Source of the DNA: Isoperla grammatica
Lineage: Eukaryota; Arthropoda; Insecta; Plecoptera; Perlodidae
Assembly (NCBI GenBank): GCA_945910005.1
Contig: OX246746.1
Coordinates: 22,537,092-22,601,091, forward strand
Direction of reading: 5' to 3'
DNA: 64,000 nt
A model generated the notes under the pieces. That model was not told the origin of the DNA and ran no database searches. It was given only the letters and a program-made list of their open reading frames with translations. This document shows positions 33,508-47,413 of this stretch, piece by piece. Position numbers and translations under genes: made by a program. How positions within the stretch are numbered: position 1 is the stretch's first letter; every line of letters begins with the position of its first letter.

Positions 33508-35632
33508 GTTTGCGGCTGCCAACATTAATTTTGTATGCAACATTTTATACTATTATAATTTACAATTTTAAGAATATATTTTACTTAACATTACAAAAAT
33601 TATACGGTTTTTGTTGTCGCTTACTAGTGAAACGTTGAATACAGAAAATGTTTTGTTGAATGAATGAATACTCGACTAAAGTTTATTCGAGCTTGAAATA
33701 AATTCCAAATATGGTATCTCATTTCAAATCCTGAAACCTTATGTGACAATTCGATTTGTTATCACCTGGATAAGAGAGCTTGAAATCAAACGGACTCGAG
33801 TCATCGCGACTACATCCAGTTATGTTGTTCAATGCAGTTAGCTCCTAGCTGGCTGGCTGGATCCATATCACCGAGCTTTTACATCACAAGTTATTAGTGT
33901 ACTTAAAAGCTATTTTGTTAAGGTTTTTGTATATTTGAAAATAATGCGTATGGATGGTTCTGACAGCTGACAACTGGCTCATGTATGCGGGTTTGATTGA
34001 TTACCGAATTCGCTGTCGATGTCGCTTACATTTACAGTTTTCGAATCACGTTATACGATGTTTCGTTAAGGCCGAAGCAACATCAGGTTCATATAGAGGT
34101 GTAGGCGTATTTGGGGAATCAACAAAAAGCTACGGATTAGAGCTGCAGCTTGCAATAAAGGCGATGCAAGGTATTATGTTTGTAGGACGGTCTATAAAAA
34201 TTATGTTGCAAATAAAGGCCTAATAATAAAATACGATGGCAATCGTGCAAGAAATGCGTATGGGCCAATATTGCATTGTCCTTGTTCACAGTAAGTTCAT
34301 GCAAAGGCGTAATATTATTTCAACAAATCAGATAACTTTTGTCATATAGAGTGAAATAAAGTCAAACACAAAATAAATGAATGATGCAGGGATGTTTTCT
34401 AACCCCATTGATGTGCAATTGATCCAAGAGAGAAAGAGAGAAAACTAGACTCGTGTGTATACAAAACTTGTGTGCTATGATATGCAGAGAGCAATGGGGT
34501 ACTGGAAAAAGAAAAAGAATACATTTACAGATTTCTTTGAGAACATTATTCTGAAAAAGGAAAAACATATAAAGGTGGGAATTGGTAGATAACACACGGA
34601 ATTGTTTGTTACAACAAGTGAGGCAGAATGATATTACTACACATGGATGAAAACACGTAGGAATTAGAATAAGAAAATATCGGAGTGCTTCTGTCCCAAC
34701 AAAAACCGTTGGTGACATCGAGAAATGTAAATTGTGAGATGAAGTAGGCAAAACAAGAAGAAACATAATTACGTAACATTGTAATGTAAATACATAAAGT
34801 GAGATGTGGTGCTACGGTCATGCGATAGATACTATATAATAATATACAGCCTCAAATTAGAAAAACTAGAGCAAAAGACACGTTAAGTAAAACACTTCCA
34901 TTAGTTGGAGTCATTTTGAAGGGCGAATAAGTATTTAGCACAAAAATGGAAGTAACATACAGAAGATAATATGGAAAAGATTGAAATACTTCGAACAGTC
35001 CGAGTCCGTTTTCTTCAAATGTGTCACCAGTGGACTTAGCTCGCTTTCTCGTGTATCATTTACTGGTGCTACAAACATAACATACCCCTACACTGAGGAT
35101 GAATCAGTTATGTATGTTGATCAGATACCTACTTTGCATTCCATTCATTAAAAGCGCCATATTTCAGAACAATATTCTAATTCTTGTGAAAATCTGAGCT
35201 CAAGCTAAAACAAATTGCAAAGCAAAATGTGTAAGCCAATTTGATACACATGCATTTCAACTATTAACTATTGTTTCTTAACGATGTTATCATGTCACTT
35301 TTTAGAAACGAGCTAATGAAAAACGCAATACTTGGCATGAGTGAAACTTGCTGGTTTGATTTGACTGAAAAAGTATAACTGACTCGCAAAAGTGAGCGTG
35401 GGTTGGGCGCTAAAGACAATGGTGCCAGGATAGAATACCTCGTTTGATACCGCCGAACACCATACGGAATATATACGACCGATACTATTCCTGAGCCAGC
35501 AAGTGACTCAAAGGGAGAAGATTACTCGGGCTAATACTCATAAGCTGGCTCACGTCTATATGTCCGTGCAAACAAAGCTTACAGCACATGTCACAAGCCT
35601 ACACTTACTGCTATGCATATATATTATTATAC
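33508..35632. other. Gene-free stretch
   Basis: No recognisable exon. A minus-strand frame at 34362-34766 (134 aa) is hydrophobic and unlike any family I know. The sequence is AT-rich with no other coding signs. Confidence 0.45.
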
Positions 35633-35993
35633 AGTGGTTCAAGTATGAGCCGGTATGCAAAGATAGCGGCGGTATGCCATACCGGCACTAACCGTCATCA
35701 TGTGCATTGATTATTTTATTCTCTGATGCAATTTGGACCCTACATAGATAAGCACAGAAACGCTGTTTCACTTTAGATACCTTAGTTTTACACGTGAATA
35801 TCCAAAAAGGTATTATCCATAACCCCCAGGTTTCTTCTCAGATGCTGTGAAGGCTGTCTTGAGGAGAAATATATTCTGAAAAAGGTTTGGGGACTCATGT
35901 GACTGGGGCTCTTCCCCAGGCCCCTTATGGGCCGCGTGCGTGTCCGTCCGGCATGCACCATACCGGTACTATTTTCAGTCTACTTGAACCACA
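35633..35993. mobile_element. hAT-like inverted-repeat relic
   Basis: GTGGTTCAAGTA (35634-35645) is matched by its complement TACTTGAACCAC (35981-35992). Inner blocks CCGGTATGCCATACCGG (near 35670) and GGCATGCACCATACCGG (near 35950) are also related. The interior carries GGTTTGGGGACTCATG and CCCCAGGCCCCTTATGGGCC, a style common in hAT MITEs of marine animals. I find no clean 8-bp target duplication, so the ends may be eroded. Confidence 0.5.
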
Positions 35994-38900
35994 AGAAAGA
36001 CAAATCAAGTCGGTCTACGTTGGTAACAGATCTTACACTAATAACCACATAGCTAGGAAATCTGTAACCCTCGTATTTCTATAATATCTTTCTATGTTGT
36101 TAAAGTAATACGTTAAAATGCATACTCTGCACATTGTTTAAGAGAATACACCGCAAATATCACCGGACAAGAACTCATCTCATGCCCAACGCTAGACCTA
36201 CAAACAGTGGTGGCTTGATTGCTATAAGTACTCCCAACTCTTGAATGTGAAACAAAGCCAGACCTGGTGTCGACAAATGAAAAGTCATCGAGATATGATT
36301 AAGTTCTAGAGATCGATAAATGGCAAGTCATCAATGTATAATAAAGTTCTATAGATCGACAAATGGAAAGTCATCAAGATATGATCAAGTTATATAGATC
36401 TAATAGACGGTAGAAGGTTCTTCACACTAGTTGGAATGACATAGTAAACTAAATATTACTCAGCAATTAGCTAATGGCTTTACAGACGGGTAAACACATA
36501 ATGAAATCGCTATATAGTGGTGTTCATTTGTCTGCCCCTATTAATGGCAATTTACCCCAACGAGCAACGAGCATCTACTTATGATCGCCAGCAGTTGATT
36601 AATGATTGCATGCTATAGGGTTGTGTTTTGATCATCACATGAACTATTTGTGATACTCATTTTCCAACAATCTTACACATTTGATTCGGTTGAAGAGTAA
36701 ATTATGTGGCATTTATACAATTACTTCTATAATTACCAGAAACCAATCACTAACTTTAAAGTTTCAATCTAATAGCTATTTATGTGGTATTCGTGTAGGT
36801 AAGTACGTGCGGTCGTGTGCGTACGATGGGAGAGGCGTGAGGAGAGGGTGCGTGGCCAGAACTTGTAGATCATGTACGCACAACCTGAATATCAATGTCA
36901 GCTGTGTAGTTTTTATCCTGATATCTATATTGTGACCCCAAAGCTATCAATACTCTCTTCGGTATCGAGTGAGTATTTATAGTTCGTAGTTTGTCAACCA
37001 TTTAAAGTTCGTAGTTTTTCAACCTGAGGCAAGTCAGAGTTGCTTTGCAAATCAAGAGTACCGACCAAGTTAATTACACAACTCATGAGAAAATAAGCAA
37101 GGAAGTACAAGCTAACATTTCCATTAACGAATGTCAATAGAAACACACTTCCACGTTCCACTCGGCACTCACGCCGCGACCAAACTTGTAATTGACATTG
37201 ACTAAATGTTTCAAGCAAATGTTGCGATCAACACTGTACATTATAATTACAAACTAAAACATGACACACATTCATGCTAAAGCAGTGGTATACGTATGTT
37301 ACCAAGTTCGGAAACATCAAACCATTCAGGACTCAGGAGTATAATGCTAGCACCATACTTTCCACATTGAAGTCATTAATCTACGACACATTGTAGATAC
37401 GTTATCAAATGACATTATGAAAGCTATATATACATGCATATGTTTAAAGGAATGTATTTTTTCCTTTGAACAGTTTTCTGGGTTTGTGACTTAGTTTTCA
37501 TTAACATTCTTTTCATAATCTACCTCTAATTTCTGCAGAGAAAAAAGGAGAACACCTAGGATTGGTGCTGGCACAAATTAAAGTAAGTACTTACTTCCTT
37601 CCAGTATAAATGACAGAAATTACATTATCTTTCTAGACAACTACCGAGTAGTGTGTTTGAAAAACAGGATTATTGATACATTTCTAGGAGCCTGAGCAAC
37701 TGTTTAAGAAACAGATATCTGAAGCTACTAAACGAACTATGCCATTGTTAAATAATTAAGTTTGGGTAACACGTGCGAACTTATAAAGCGTTTATACCGA
37801 CAGTCTTAGAGAGTACTGCCTCAAGAGTTGTAACTGGTCCATCCCTTAAAGAAATCAACAAATATCTTTTTTATATTACACAAATTACTAAATGTTTATT
37901 GATGAGCTCATTATCCATCATCCAATGCAATAAAAGTGGCATTGGAACATGTAAAGATATACTGGTCACTCTTTCATAACAATAATCTATTTATAAATTA
38001 GGTAACTGAAAGAACGTCGATAGTTACGCAAAGTAATTCTTCCACTTAGCATGGATGTAGCCCCTTTCCAGTAATTAATTATACTGGCTTAAATACAGTA
38101 GCAATTTCTTACCCCATGTTACAAAAACTTGGATCAGGCCACCCATGAATTCCACTGCAGGGCTTCAAGCAAAACCTCAATGCCCAAAGTTACTTATACC
38201 TCGTATAGCCAGCTTTGATCTGGACTTGCAACATTGTTAATTATTTTGATACCTTTTATGTGTGAACAATATTTAAAAATAATGCTAAACCTTTTTCACA
38301 GATATTCATAAACGACAGATAGATTTCTACAATTCCATAATACATTATACATTAAACACTGGAACCCATTGTACTTCACGTGGTGTGTAGACGTATGCAA
38401 ATGCAGTATAGGGTTATTCTGTATGATTTGGATGAACTTTCAGTCAATAAACTCGTCTCACAGTTCTAAGTAAGATGTCTTGTTTGTGTAGATAGCCGTA
38501 CAACTCCCTAGAAAGCTTACACGAGAATATATTACGAAACAAGCATTTGGAATAATTTGCTCTTCTAATAGCATATTTGTTTTATGTAGATGCTGAGTCG
38601 CACTAGAATATACGTCTTACTACTATCATTAAAATGAGTCCTAGTGCAGATCAGGCATGTGCAATGGGTTGCTGGTAAACGCTGCACCATCACAAGTACA
38701 CAGGTGTAAATCATACGAACCAGATATAACCCCGTCACCACCATCAGTCAGGAAGAAGAGGACAGGGCTTGGACAAATGATCACATAACTACACATCATT
38801 ATATTATTTATTTACCATAGTGTTAACCATCATCAGTGTACAAAAATGTATAAAAAGTAGCACAGAAATGTTTTATAGTGGTCCACAAAAAACATTGTTG

Positions 38901-39759
38901 GAATTATTTTCCCAAATAATAAAAGCAACACTAATACATCAAAAGTGAAAACCGTTTTTTTATATCCTAGTTTTTTTTTGTTTTTTTTTTACAATTTCCT
39001 GAGCGATTTTCCAACTCTGTGAATAGATTTTTCGTAATCCAATTTCATGTTCTGGCATTTCAATTTTCAACCACTATGAATACATACATAGGATCTAGCT
39101 GCTACATTTCTTGCACACCGGGTACTTTACATTGTCTACCCACGTATAACAATGTTACACCCTGTTATATGTTTTTCTTTCATTACGTTCGCGGCTCTTA
39201 GTATGCCAAACGGAGCGTTCGAAACATTGCTACTATTAAGCAAACTGTATTTTCAAAGAATGGGCCTAACACTCTTTAAATTCAGCATGGAGCTAAATTG
39301 CAGCAATAAATGTGTCACGGTAGTCTTTTCGTTTTCTTTATGTTACTAGATATCGCATTTGCTACAGCCGCGACAACACGGCGCCAACACACACATATCT
39401 TCTTTTGTTGCACAAGTTAAATATTTCACCGTTTTGGATGTCCAACTCAAGTTAAAAATATCGTGATGTCCTCTATTAAATATTTTACGTCCTCAATAAA
39501 TTCCGCTGAGGTGGCCTCGCGGGGCTTAGAAGCCGGATAATGTTGAGCAAAGTGTCCCCTCAAAGCTCCCTAAGCCCTCACTTGATATCGACAGACTAGC
39601 TGGCATGCAGCTCCAAAACAACTACTTCGAAGACCATTTTGTACAGTCTGATAAACAAACATCTGCACGGGATGGACACAGTTCTTACGCCTGCAACTCT
39701 GTTCTACTCCTTTCTAAGGTATAGGAATGACAAACTATTAGAAAGTACAACTCTGATTG
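35994..39759. other. Gene-free stretch
   Basis: Apart from the 43-bp repeat listed separately, I see no exon or RNA gene. GTTCGTAGTTTGTCAACC-type phrases occur twice (36980 and 37003). T-rich homopolymer runs lie at about 38970-38990. Confidence 0.45.
36270..36398. repeat. 43-bp tandem repeat, 3 copies
   Basis: Three copies start at 36270, 36313 and 36356. Each has TCGA-AAATGG-AAGTCATC, then a TATGAT/TATAAT block and AAGTTCTA-AGA. They are moderately diverged and non-coding. Confidence 0.9.
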
Positions 39760-40633
39760 CTTTCGTACAGTGTGATTGGGAATGGGACGAGCAACAACTG
39801 TGATAAGGATCTATACGGACGCCTGAAGAACTCTTTTGTACAGTGGTCTAACAAGGGAGTGACAAAAGATAAGAAACTCAAATGGCGTTCGTACAGTGTG
39901 ATTGGGAATGGGACGAGCAACAACTGTGATAAGGATCTATACGGACGCCTGAAGAACTCTTTTGTACAGTGGTCTAACAAGGGAGAGACAAAAGATAAGA
40001 AACTCAAATGGCGTTCGTACAGTGTGATTGGGAATGAGACGAGCAACAACTGTGATAGGGTATATACGGACAGCGCGCCTGAAGAACTCTTTTGTACAGT
40101 GGACTAACAAGGGAGTGACAAAAGATAAGAAACTCAAATGGCGTTCGTACAGTGTGATTGGGAATGAGACGAGCAACAACTGTGATAAGGATCTATACGG
40201 ACGCCTGAAGAACTCTTTTGTACAGTGGTCTAACAAGGGAGTGACAAAAGATAAGAAACTCAAATGGCGTTCGTACAGTGTGATTGGGAATGAGACGAGC
40301 AACAACTGTGATAAGGATCTATACGGACGCCTGAAGAACTCTTTTGTACAGTGGACTAACAAGGGAGTGACAAAAGATAAGAAACTCAAATGGCGTTCGT
40401 ACAGTGTGATTGGGAATGAGACGAGCAACAACTGTGATAAGGATCCATACGGACAGCGCGCCTAAAGAACTCTTTTGTACAGTGGACTAACAAGGGAGTG
40501 ACAAAAGATAAGAAACTCAAATGGCGTTCGTACAGTGTGATTGGGAATGGGACGAGCAACAACTGTGATAAGGATCCATACGGACAGCGCGCCTGAAGAA
40601 CTCTTTTGTACAGTGGACTAACAAGGGAGTGAC
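39760..40633. repeat. 126-bp tandem repeat, 7 copies
   Basis: Units start at 39760 (partial), 39885, 40011, 40141, 40267, 40393 and 40524, giving spacings of 126, 130, 126, 126 and 131 bp. Longer units carry a 5-bp AGCGC-type insertion after ATACGGAC. A unit runs from GCGTTCGTACAGTGTGATTG through GAAGAACTCTTTTGTACAGT to AAGATAAGAAACTCAAATG. The period is 42 codons, so both strands keep open frames of up to 164 codons. The 4-5 bp indels break these frames, which argues against a protein. Decayed single copies appear to flank the array, near 39640 and near 40720 and 40820. Confidence 0.96.
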
Positions 40634-41701
40634 TAGCAGCAAATGACACGAATGCACATAAAACCATTGGTTACGAGGTAATATACGGAAAAAACATAAG
40701 CTTTAACTGCGGGGGCAGTTTGTACAATGGTGTGAGTGGCAGAGATTAAGAATAGCCAAAGCTCCGAGATCAGGAAATAGAAGTCAGTAACTCTAAAAAA
40801 AACTTTCTTTCAGCGAGGAAGTCTTTTGTGTAGCGCGATTCAATGGGGGAGATAAGAGGGAGACCAATAGCTTCGGGGTACAACTCTCAAATATAGGTAA
40901 CACGTGACACGTGACGAAGGCAAGGCTCGATCATTTATTGACGTTACGTGAAATAGGTAACGTAAAACGCGATGAAATATGTTTCTCTTCGATTGCTGGA
41001 AGTCATTTAATCAAAATGAAATGTAGAATAAGAGCTCGATCTAGATATAAACGGTGGTTAAAGTCAGCCGCAAGACCAACGGGGACGGAAATGAATATCA
41101 AATAAAAATATAAAAGTTCCCTCTGGAATCAATAGAAACCCGTATTACTAAGAAAATACAATTTCTTTATGATCATATTCCCTAGCAAGACTAACGAACC
41201 AGTTATGTTTCTGTCTTTCCTTTATGAATCCACGTACTTGCAGCTTCTCATGGAGAAACCATCACTCAGGAACGCATTCAGATTTGAAGGAAGTTAATCA
41301 TATATTATGGAGAAGCAACATGCGGGCTATTGGTTCCACCATTTAGAGCATTGACTATTAAATCAGTGCAACATCAACGTTATTTAATAAAATCTTGAGA
41401 ATGCTACACAATATCAAAACAATGATTAATAACCAGAATAAAGTTGCATAAGAACTAAAAATGGGCCTTAACGCAATTTCAAATTTTGTAATCATTAGCG
41501 TTGTCATTTTGTATACTAGTTCATTATCTATTATTTAATTGAGTTCCAAAACAACAAACGTAAGGAATGAATAGTGAAGATGTATAAATAATTGAGAGTG
41601 TAGAAGAGATATGATGAATTTTATGGCTTAATACGTAGCGGTGTAGGTAATAAATTGTCTTGCAACGACGACGTACTTCTTATACATGTCTACCAATATC
41701 A

Positions 41702-41775
41702 GTCTAGCACGACCAAGGACAAGGTTTTGACGACTGGCGTCTAGCACGACCAAGGACAAGGTTTTGACGACTGGC
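41702..41775. repeat. 37-bp perfect tandem duplication
   Basis: Two identical copies (41702-41738 and 41739-41775) beginning GTCTAGCACGACCAAGGAC and ending GACGACTGGC. Complete identity implies a very recent event. Confidence 0.97.
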
Positions 41776-42199
41776 TTAGGAATACTGATAAACTAACTAT
41801 AATATTTACAAACGTCTACATAAAATTATCTTATCCATATATCAATCTGTTTTTCGTAGCCCACCGCTGATAATTTATCTTTTGATTGTTAAATCAATAC
41901 GAAAATCGTCTGAACATACATTTTTCTAATTATTTTCAAATGAACGTTAATTTTATTCTAACACGAATCTAATCCAAGTTTTTCCGCCACAAACAACACG
42001 CGAGTGTTGATAAACGATAAATAATGAGGGTTCACTTTTTGCGAGTGAACTTACTTTATAACGAAGCAAAGCGTGGAATTATATTTTAATCAATTATTCC
42101 CCTGAAGCGACGTCTCTATTAGAATTGATTTCAACAATATTGACAACGTTTCGGGATTAACATTGAAGCGTTATTTTCATCCTTCATTTGATAAAAGAT

Positions 42200-42575
42200 A
42201 ACATTATGTCCAGCCACCCTGCTGAGCCTCCGATGAATGTCGGTTAAAATGATTTAAAATTATCAAAAAGTATAAACCAAAGTACGTTATCCCTTAGAGC
42301 GAATCTAGTGATCTTTCTTATAAATGTATTCATGTTCCAATAAGTATTTCCATTTTTTAAATGTTCCATTTAATTGTGAAAGGTTCGTTACAAGAACAAA
42401 TCACAACAGTTAGAACACTTAAATATTGGTTGGAGCAAAAAAAAATTCAATGGGGAGAGAACATATTTTGCTTTTTACCTTTTTACAATTTTCAGCGTTT
42501 AAAGCCATCTTAACCGAAATAAATCAGGGGGGGGGGGGGTTCAGAATAGGTGGACATATACAGCCTTAATTCTAT
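42200..42575. repeat. Dispersed repeat, copy B (partner at 28150-28590)
   Basis: Same orientation and landmark order as copy A. This copy carries a 13-G run (42527-42539) where copy A has GGAGGTTTTCCGGGG, so the homopolymer arose or expanded after the copies separated. Confidence 0.6.
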
Positions 42576-45500
42576 GTCGTTAAGTCGGCGTCTCATAACA
42601 CGTTGTTATTTAATGAACGAAATCATAGATATAAAGAAACAAAAGCTGACATTTTAGGAGACGACACTAAAAAAATATCCTACAAACAGCATGATTTAAT
42701 CAAAACAATTGAATTAAGATAAATTGTTACCATCCCGAATGAAATGTACATCCCTTCATGCGTGATGTAGCGTGGGTGGCCATCGATATACTGTACAACG
42801 CATGTACGCACCTACGACACGCATTAAAAAGCTAAAACTAAATAGGGCATCAGTTTCGTAATTAAACGGGGTAAACACAAGACAATGCGGGAGTTGAACA
42901 CTTCCCTCGTCACGCATTGTTTGAATGCATCCATTTGTTAGTGAGACTCGATCCGTGTGACGTCAAAGGTACGACATAAAGCGGTAGTCTTACAACGACT
43001 GATTGAAAGAGACTTCAAGGCGGACGGGTACATTAGTATAAAAATCGCGCGCAATTTCCGTTCACAAAATGTACCTCAATAATGCTACATTTCATCGAAC
43101 AAGGAAGAACGCGACCCCTCTGATTTTGTATTCACCAAACACTGTATCATATACATTTCTAATATTGCAATCAACTGCCATCCGCTTTCCCACAAAACAC
43201 CTTCGCCCGGAACCTCAGTCCACACCGTATAGCTCCAAACACTTTCATCCAAGCGGGTCAACTATACTCTAATTGCCACATTCATGTCATGCTCACTCCC
43301 GGGTGGAGCTCCGCTAGATATTCACACGTATGTGTATCTGTATCTTGTGGCTTAAGCCGTCTTGTCTCTTAAGAACCGGCCGCATTTGCATGCTTTCAAA
43401 TCAAATCAATTCGAGTGGCAAGCCTGCTTGCCTGCATGGCTATTGGCTGTGGACATGCTATGCGATGCAATTTGTTACCATTCGAAATAGTCTAGACTTT
43501 GGAACGTCAGCCATTAGTTACGTTTATTACGTTTTTAAAAATAAATCAATGCCCATCCTCCTTAGCCAAGACATCCGCTGGGCTCCCGGATCGGAATTTC
43601 CTTATTGAGAAAAACGCTGCCAACACTTTGCTTTATGGGAGACAGGTCATGGGTTCAATACCACTCGCGTACGCCTAACTAGAGTTGCTGGGGACATCGG
43701 GTAGGATGACATTGGCCCCCCCCCAGACCACCCTTCCTTTGTCCTACAATGTATATTGTTGACAAGACACTGTTACGAAAATGATAAAACTTCAAAAGCT
43801 AGTTGCGGAAATAGGTACTTCCACCAACTAGAGTGAACTAATGATTGTGTAAATCCACACCAGAAGATTATTGTAGGGATGGTAGCGAGAACCTCATTCA
43901 TTGGACACAAAAACTAACTTATTGTAATTACGAATTATTTTAAATTGTTTCTTTAAGCTCTGTAGTGAATTAATTACAGTCTGCGAGCTAGCTGATGGGC
44001 CACCAACTGCCTGGGACTTCTGAGCAGCTGCCCACCAGCTTCCAACGCTGTTCTGCAGCAACCATTGTTAAATGATCATTTGGTTTGTAGTAAAAGTGAT
44101 TCGTTATTGGATTGGTGTCCCGTTCGGTTCGATAGGCATCTCACGTTTGTTTGTTCAGCGTATCAACGCTCCGCTACATCGAAACACCACTTCTAGGTGC
44201 TCAGCGAGAGGATTCAAGTGCGAAGTGCGTTTACCGAGGAAAACTGACATAAGTGTTTCAGAGCTATTATAGAGAACTGAATTCCAGAGCGAATTGCTGT
44301 AGGGCTCTGTTTTCTCAGCGGTAATTCCGTTTGACAGATTTTCTGTATTTCTGCTTGTTAAAATAAAGTGCAAAATAGGTTCGTCATTAAATGTGGGATT
44401 GGTGCAAAGTTGTACCCTAGATCAAATGTTCTGTTCTCTAGTTCAGAGAAAGATAAAAAAATCCGCATACCACGCAAGAGCCAACAGTTTAAAATAGGGA
44501 ACAAACTGAACAGCAAGTTGATAATATTTATAGAGAGAGAGGAAAAGAGAAACCTGCATCTCCACGGGTAAACGGATACATGCGGGTTGCGCATTACAAC
44601 TTGTGTTTGTAACAGTGATGGGTTAAAAGGGCAAAACATATGAGAACACCTTTAAACAAAAATATGTTATGTATGTAGAAATGAAATATTTTCAGGCGGA
44701 GTGTACATCTCAAAACAAATGTTATGTAAATTGAATAACGTGTATGAATCCCTTATAATACTGATTTACTATGAAACTGCAATGTCTCCTCTAAAGATCG
44801 TGAAATCCCCTTGTCATTGAAATAACCTCTTTGATGTCTAGCTTCGTTTGCAGCAAAGCCTGGATTACTACAAATGTTTGCGTTCTCTCTGAGTAGCAGA
44901 AAGAGAGGGGTTGCTGAAACCTACACGGTTGTGTACTTTATAAGAATCAAGCACCACCACTTGGAAAATCATAAACCTCTATCTGAAACCGTTTTGGAAT
45001 GATCGCTAAACCACAGAGCAGTACTAGACGTTACGTAGGAGATTAAAAGTATGAAGTACAGAACACCGACGGTTCGGCTTGTAAGTACAAGTACACTTTA
45101 GGAATCATGAACTGAATAAAAGTTTCACCGTTTACTGCTTAGAGTAGTCTTTTCGAAACCAAAGTTAATTAATAGTTAGTACAGATCTACGCCGCCAACT
45201 TGGCTTTCTGTTGTGGCCCTTCTGAGTATGAACGGTTGAAATACCTCGTGATAGCCTCAAAGTGGGCTGAGGTCCGCGATAAGAACAGTAATGTAAGCTA
45301 AGTTATACACGGGGTGTCTGCTTTGCTGTAATAAGGTGAAATTTGGCTGTTCTCTTACTAACCAATTCCTGGGAACAAGGTAATCGTCTTCTGACACGAA
45401 TGAGGATTATAATGAACAAATCTCTGTAGGAAATTGTGAATGTATAAATTATTATTGACGTTTACAGTGGAAGGCGTGCTGCCAGATGTTAGAAGTGATA

Positions 45501-45781
45501 CAGTCACAGTTTATAGAGTTGCTTCTGGTCTCAGTATCTATCTCACAAAGACAGATGTGTTTAGGCTCAAAGGAGCTCGAAAACTCTGAATGCGAAATTA
45601 GATGCTTAAACTAACCCACTTTACAAAATTGATTCAATAGATTTTCAAACATTACCAACAAGGAATCAAGAGCATTGAACAATACACCCAATAAGATTTT
45701 CATTACGAGAGTAGGTCCTGTTCGAAGGAATGCGTGAATGCCTAATCAATCCAAAGATTTATTCTTGCTTCTTTTCCAGGG

Positions 45782-46015
45782 AAAGACGTTATGTGGAGTC
45801 AAAGGGGAAATTCTGGTACCTAGGATTTATGATTCTCCCTCTGGGGGGCCGGTGGCTTGGGGCCCAGGCATTACTACTGCTCCGGGGCCTCTTGGCCTAT
45901 TCATCACAGTGCGGACACAACACAACTCGAAACACGTACACGACTCACAACAGAAAACTTCAGACGGCAGTCTTACAAATGGTGAAATTAGCTGGCCAAA
46001 CATTACTTTGAAGTA
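45782..46015 (+). other. Candidate exon with strong 3' splice site (unsupported product)
   Basis: A pyrimidine-rich stretch ending TTGCTTCTTTTCCAG (to about 45779) is followed by a GC-richer region that stays open to a stop at 46014-46016. The frame reads through GGPVAWGPGITTAPGPLG. The acceptor is textbook, but the product matches no family I recognise. The minus strand of the same region is also open (45827-46450, 207 aa). It could be a terminal exon, a repeat, or chance. Confidence 0.2.
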
Positions 46016-47367
46016 GACAAAATTGCAGCGCAATGATTGCGCGACAAATTGTGTGATGTGTGTGAAGCGAGGAGAGCTTTGACTAATGAGGTACACTAGA
46101 TTGGAATCAGGTCTGGCCGGCCCACAGTAAGGACAATTTATTCGAAGGGGGGGTTTACCGCGCAGGACAGTTTGTATACCCCTAGGGACCCCGCGGCCTA
46201 AGAGAAAAGTGGACACGTCGAAAGAGTTCCACATTGCTAGTGTACTCATGCAAAGGATAAACACAAAAAGTAGATGTTTGTAGAAAACATGAAAAGCACA
46301 GCATGGGTACACAATTCTGCGAAATGAGGGTAAATAGTCAGTGTGCATAGCAGACTGATGTTTCTTTGAATCTTGTGTCCATACAGGGACAGGCATCGAG
46401 GCGCACGCGCACACACAGTTAGTTTGCCGAGGGTTGTGGACTGTCAGCACATTTATACTAGGAGTACGGGTATATACGAATTACACCGGAAAATGGTAAT
46501 AAATCTTTAACACATTTCTACCGCGGTGAATATGAATGTTTGAATGTTGACTGCGCGGCGTTCAATGCCCGCATTTTCCATCCCTATCATCAGATATTCT
46601 TTACGTTTTACCACCGTGTTGATTAGGCCTATTTAATATTGCAAGTTGAAGAAGTTGGATCTTACGTACAGAAGAAAGCTCACAGATATTCATATTTATA
46701 CATCACCGAACTCAATTTCAACTATTAGAAATTCTTCATTAAGCGTAGGTTACACATAATAGCGTTTTCACTTCACCAAGTCTTGACATAGCTAGGAAAT
46801 GTAATTGTTTTAACATATACAGGGCTAAGGCCTCACAGAATTACAATAATTCATTGAAAAACAAAAGTTGAAACAGCAAAGCACATATAATACAAATCTG
46901 TAGCCTGAACAGCTTGTAGGCCATAATCACTCATCGCTATTTTATGCTTGTACAATCAATACAGCATCATTACGCCTGTAACACATGGGTAGGCCAAACC
47001 ATTGGCAGATATCAAAAGTAATTGTCATCTTTCGAACAATACTGTCTTGAAATGTTAGCTGTTTGTTGATTGAACAGGCAAGTATCTAGATATACATCGC
47101 AGCAATGGTTTACCACGTATCTTAGGCAGTAAGTGACGCCCTATTTTGCTACATGGAAGCTATCCGCATCAAACTGATTGCAAGGTCAGAATTATAGCAA
47201 TAACTGTAGACAAAAATGTAATCTTCCCATAAATTCAGCTATAGGTAACAAAATTGAACTAGAGTTTAATGTGGTGTACAAGACTGAATGAACACAAGTA
47301 GTAGGGTTAAACATACACCCATATATCTATAAATGTTTTTCAAGAACACTCTTGTCGTGGATGTTAT
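46016..47367. other. Gene-free stretch
   Basis: A GC-richer patch near 46110-46205, with a run of 7 G and CCCCGCGGCC, is followed by AT-rich sequence. Nothing recognisable. Confidence 0.4.
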
Positions 47368-47413
47368 GTGAAATCCGGAAATAAAAAAAACCAACCCCTA
47401 CTGGGTCCCGGAC

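Larger units (their letters stand above)
40634..45780. other. Gene-free stretch
   Basis: No exon was recognised. Noted: a 37-bp duplication at 41702-41775, dispersed repeat copy B (42200-42575), a TATA-like TATAAAAAT at 43037 upstream of a 67-codon frame (43069-43272), and a B-box-like GGGTTCAATACC near 43653 without a convincing tRNA fold. Confidence 0.4.

Noticed and set aside
39738..40667. Several 93-164 aa frames on both strands in the 126-bp array
   Set aside because: Openness follows from a period divisible by three; 4-5 bp indels between units break every frame.
43640..43700. tRNA-like B box GGGTTCAATACC
   Set aside because: No matching A box or acceptor stem at the right distance; may be a SINE scrap but not supportable.
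45827..46450. Longest open frame in the window (207 aa, minus strand)
   Set aside because: No domain, signal or family pattern; overlaps another open frame on the plus strand; composition changes abruptly within it. Treated as chance.
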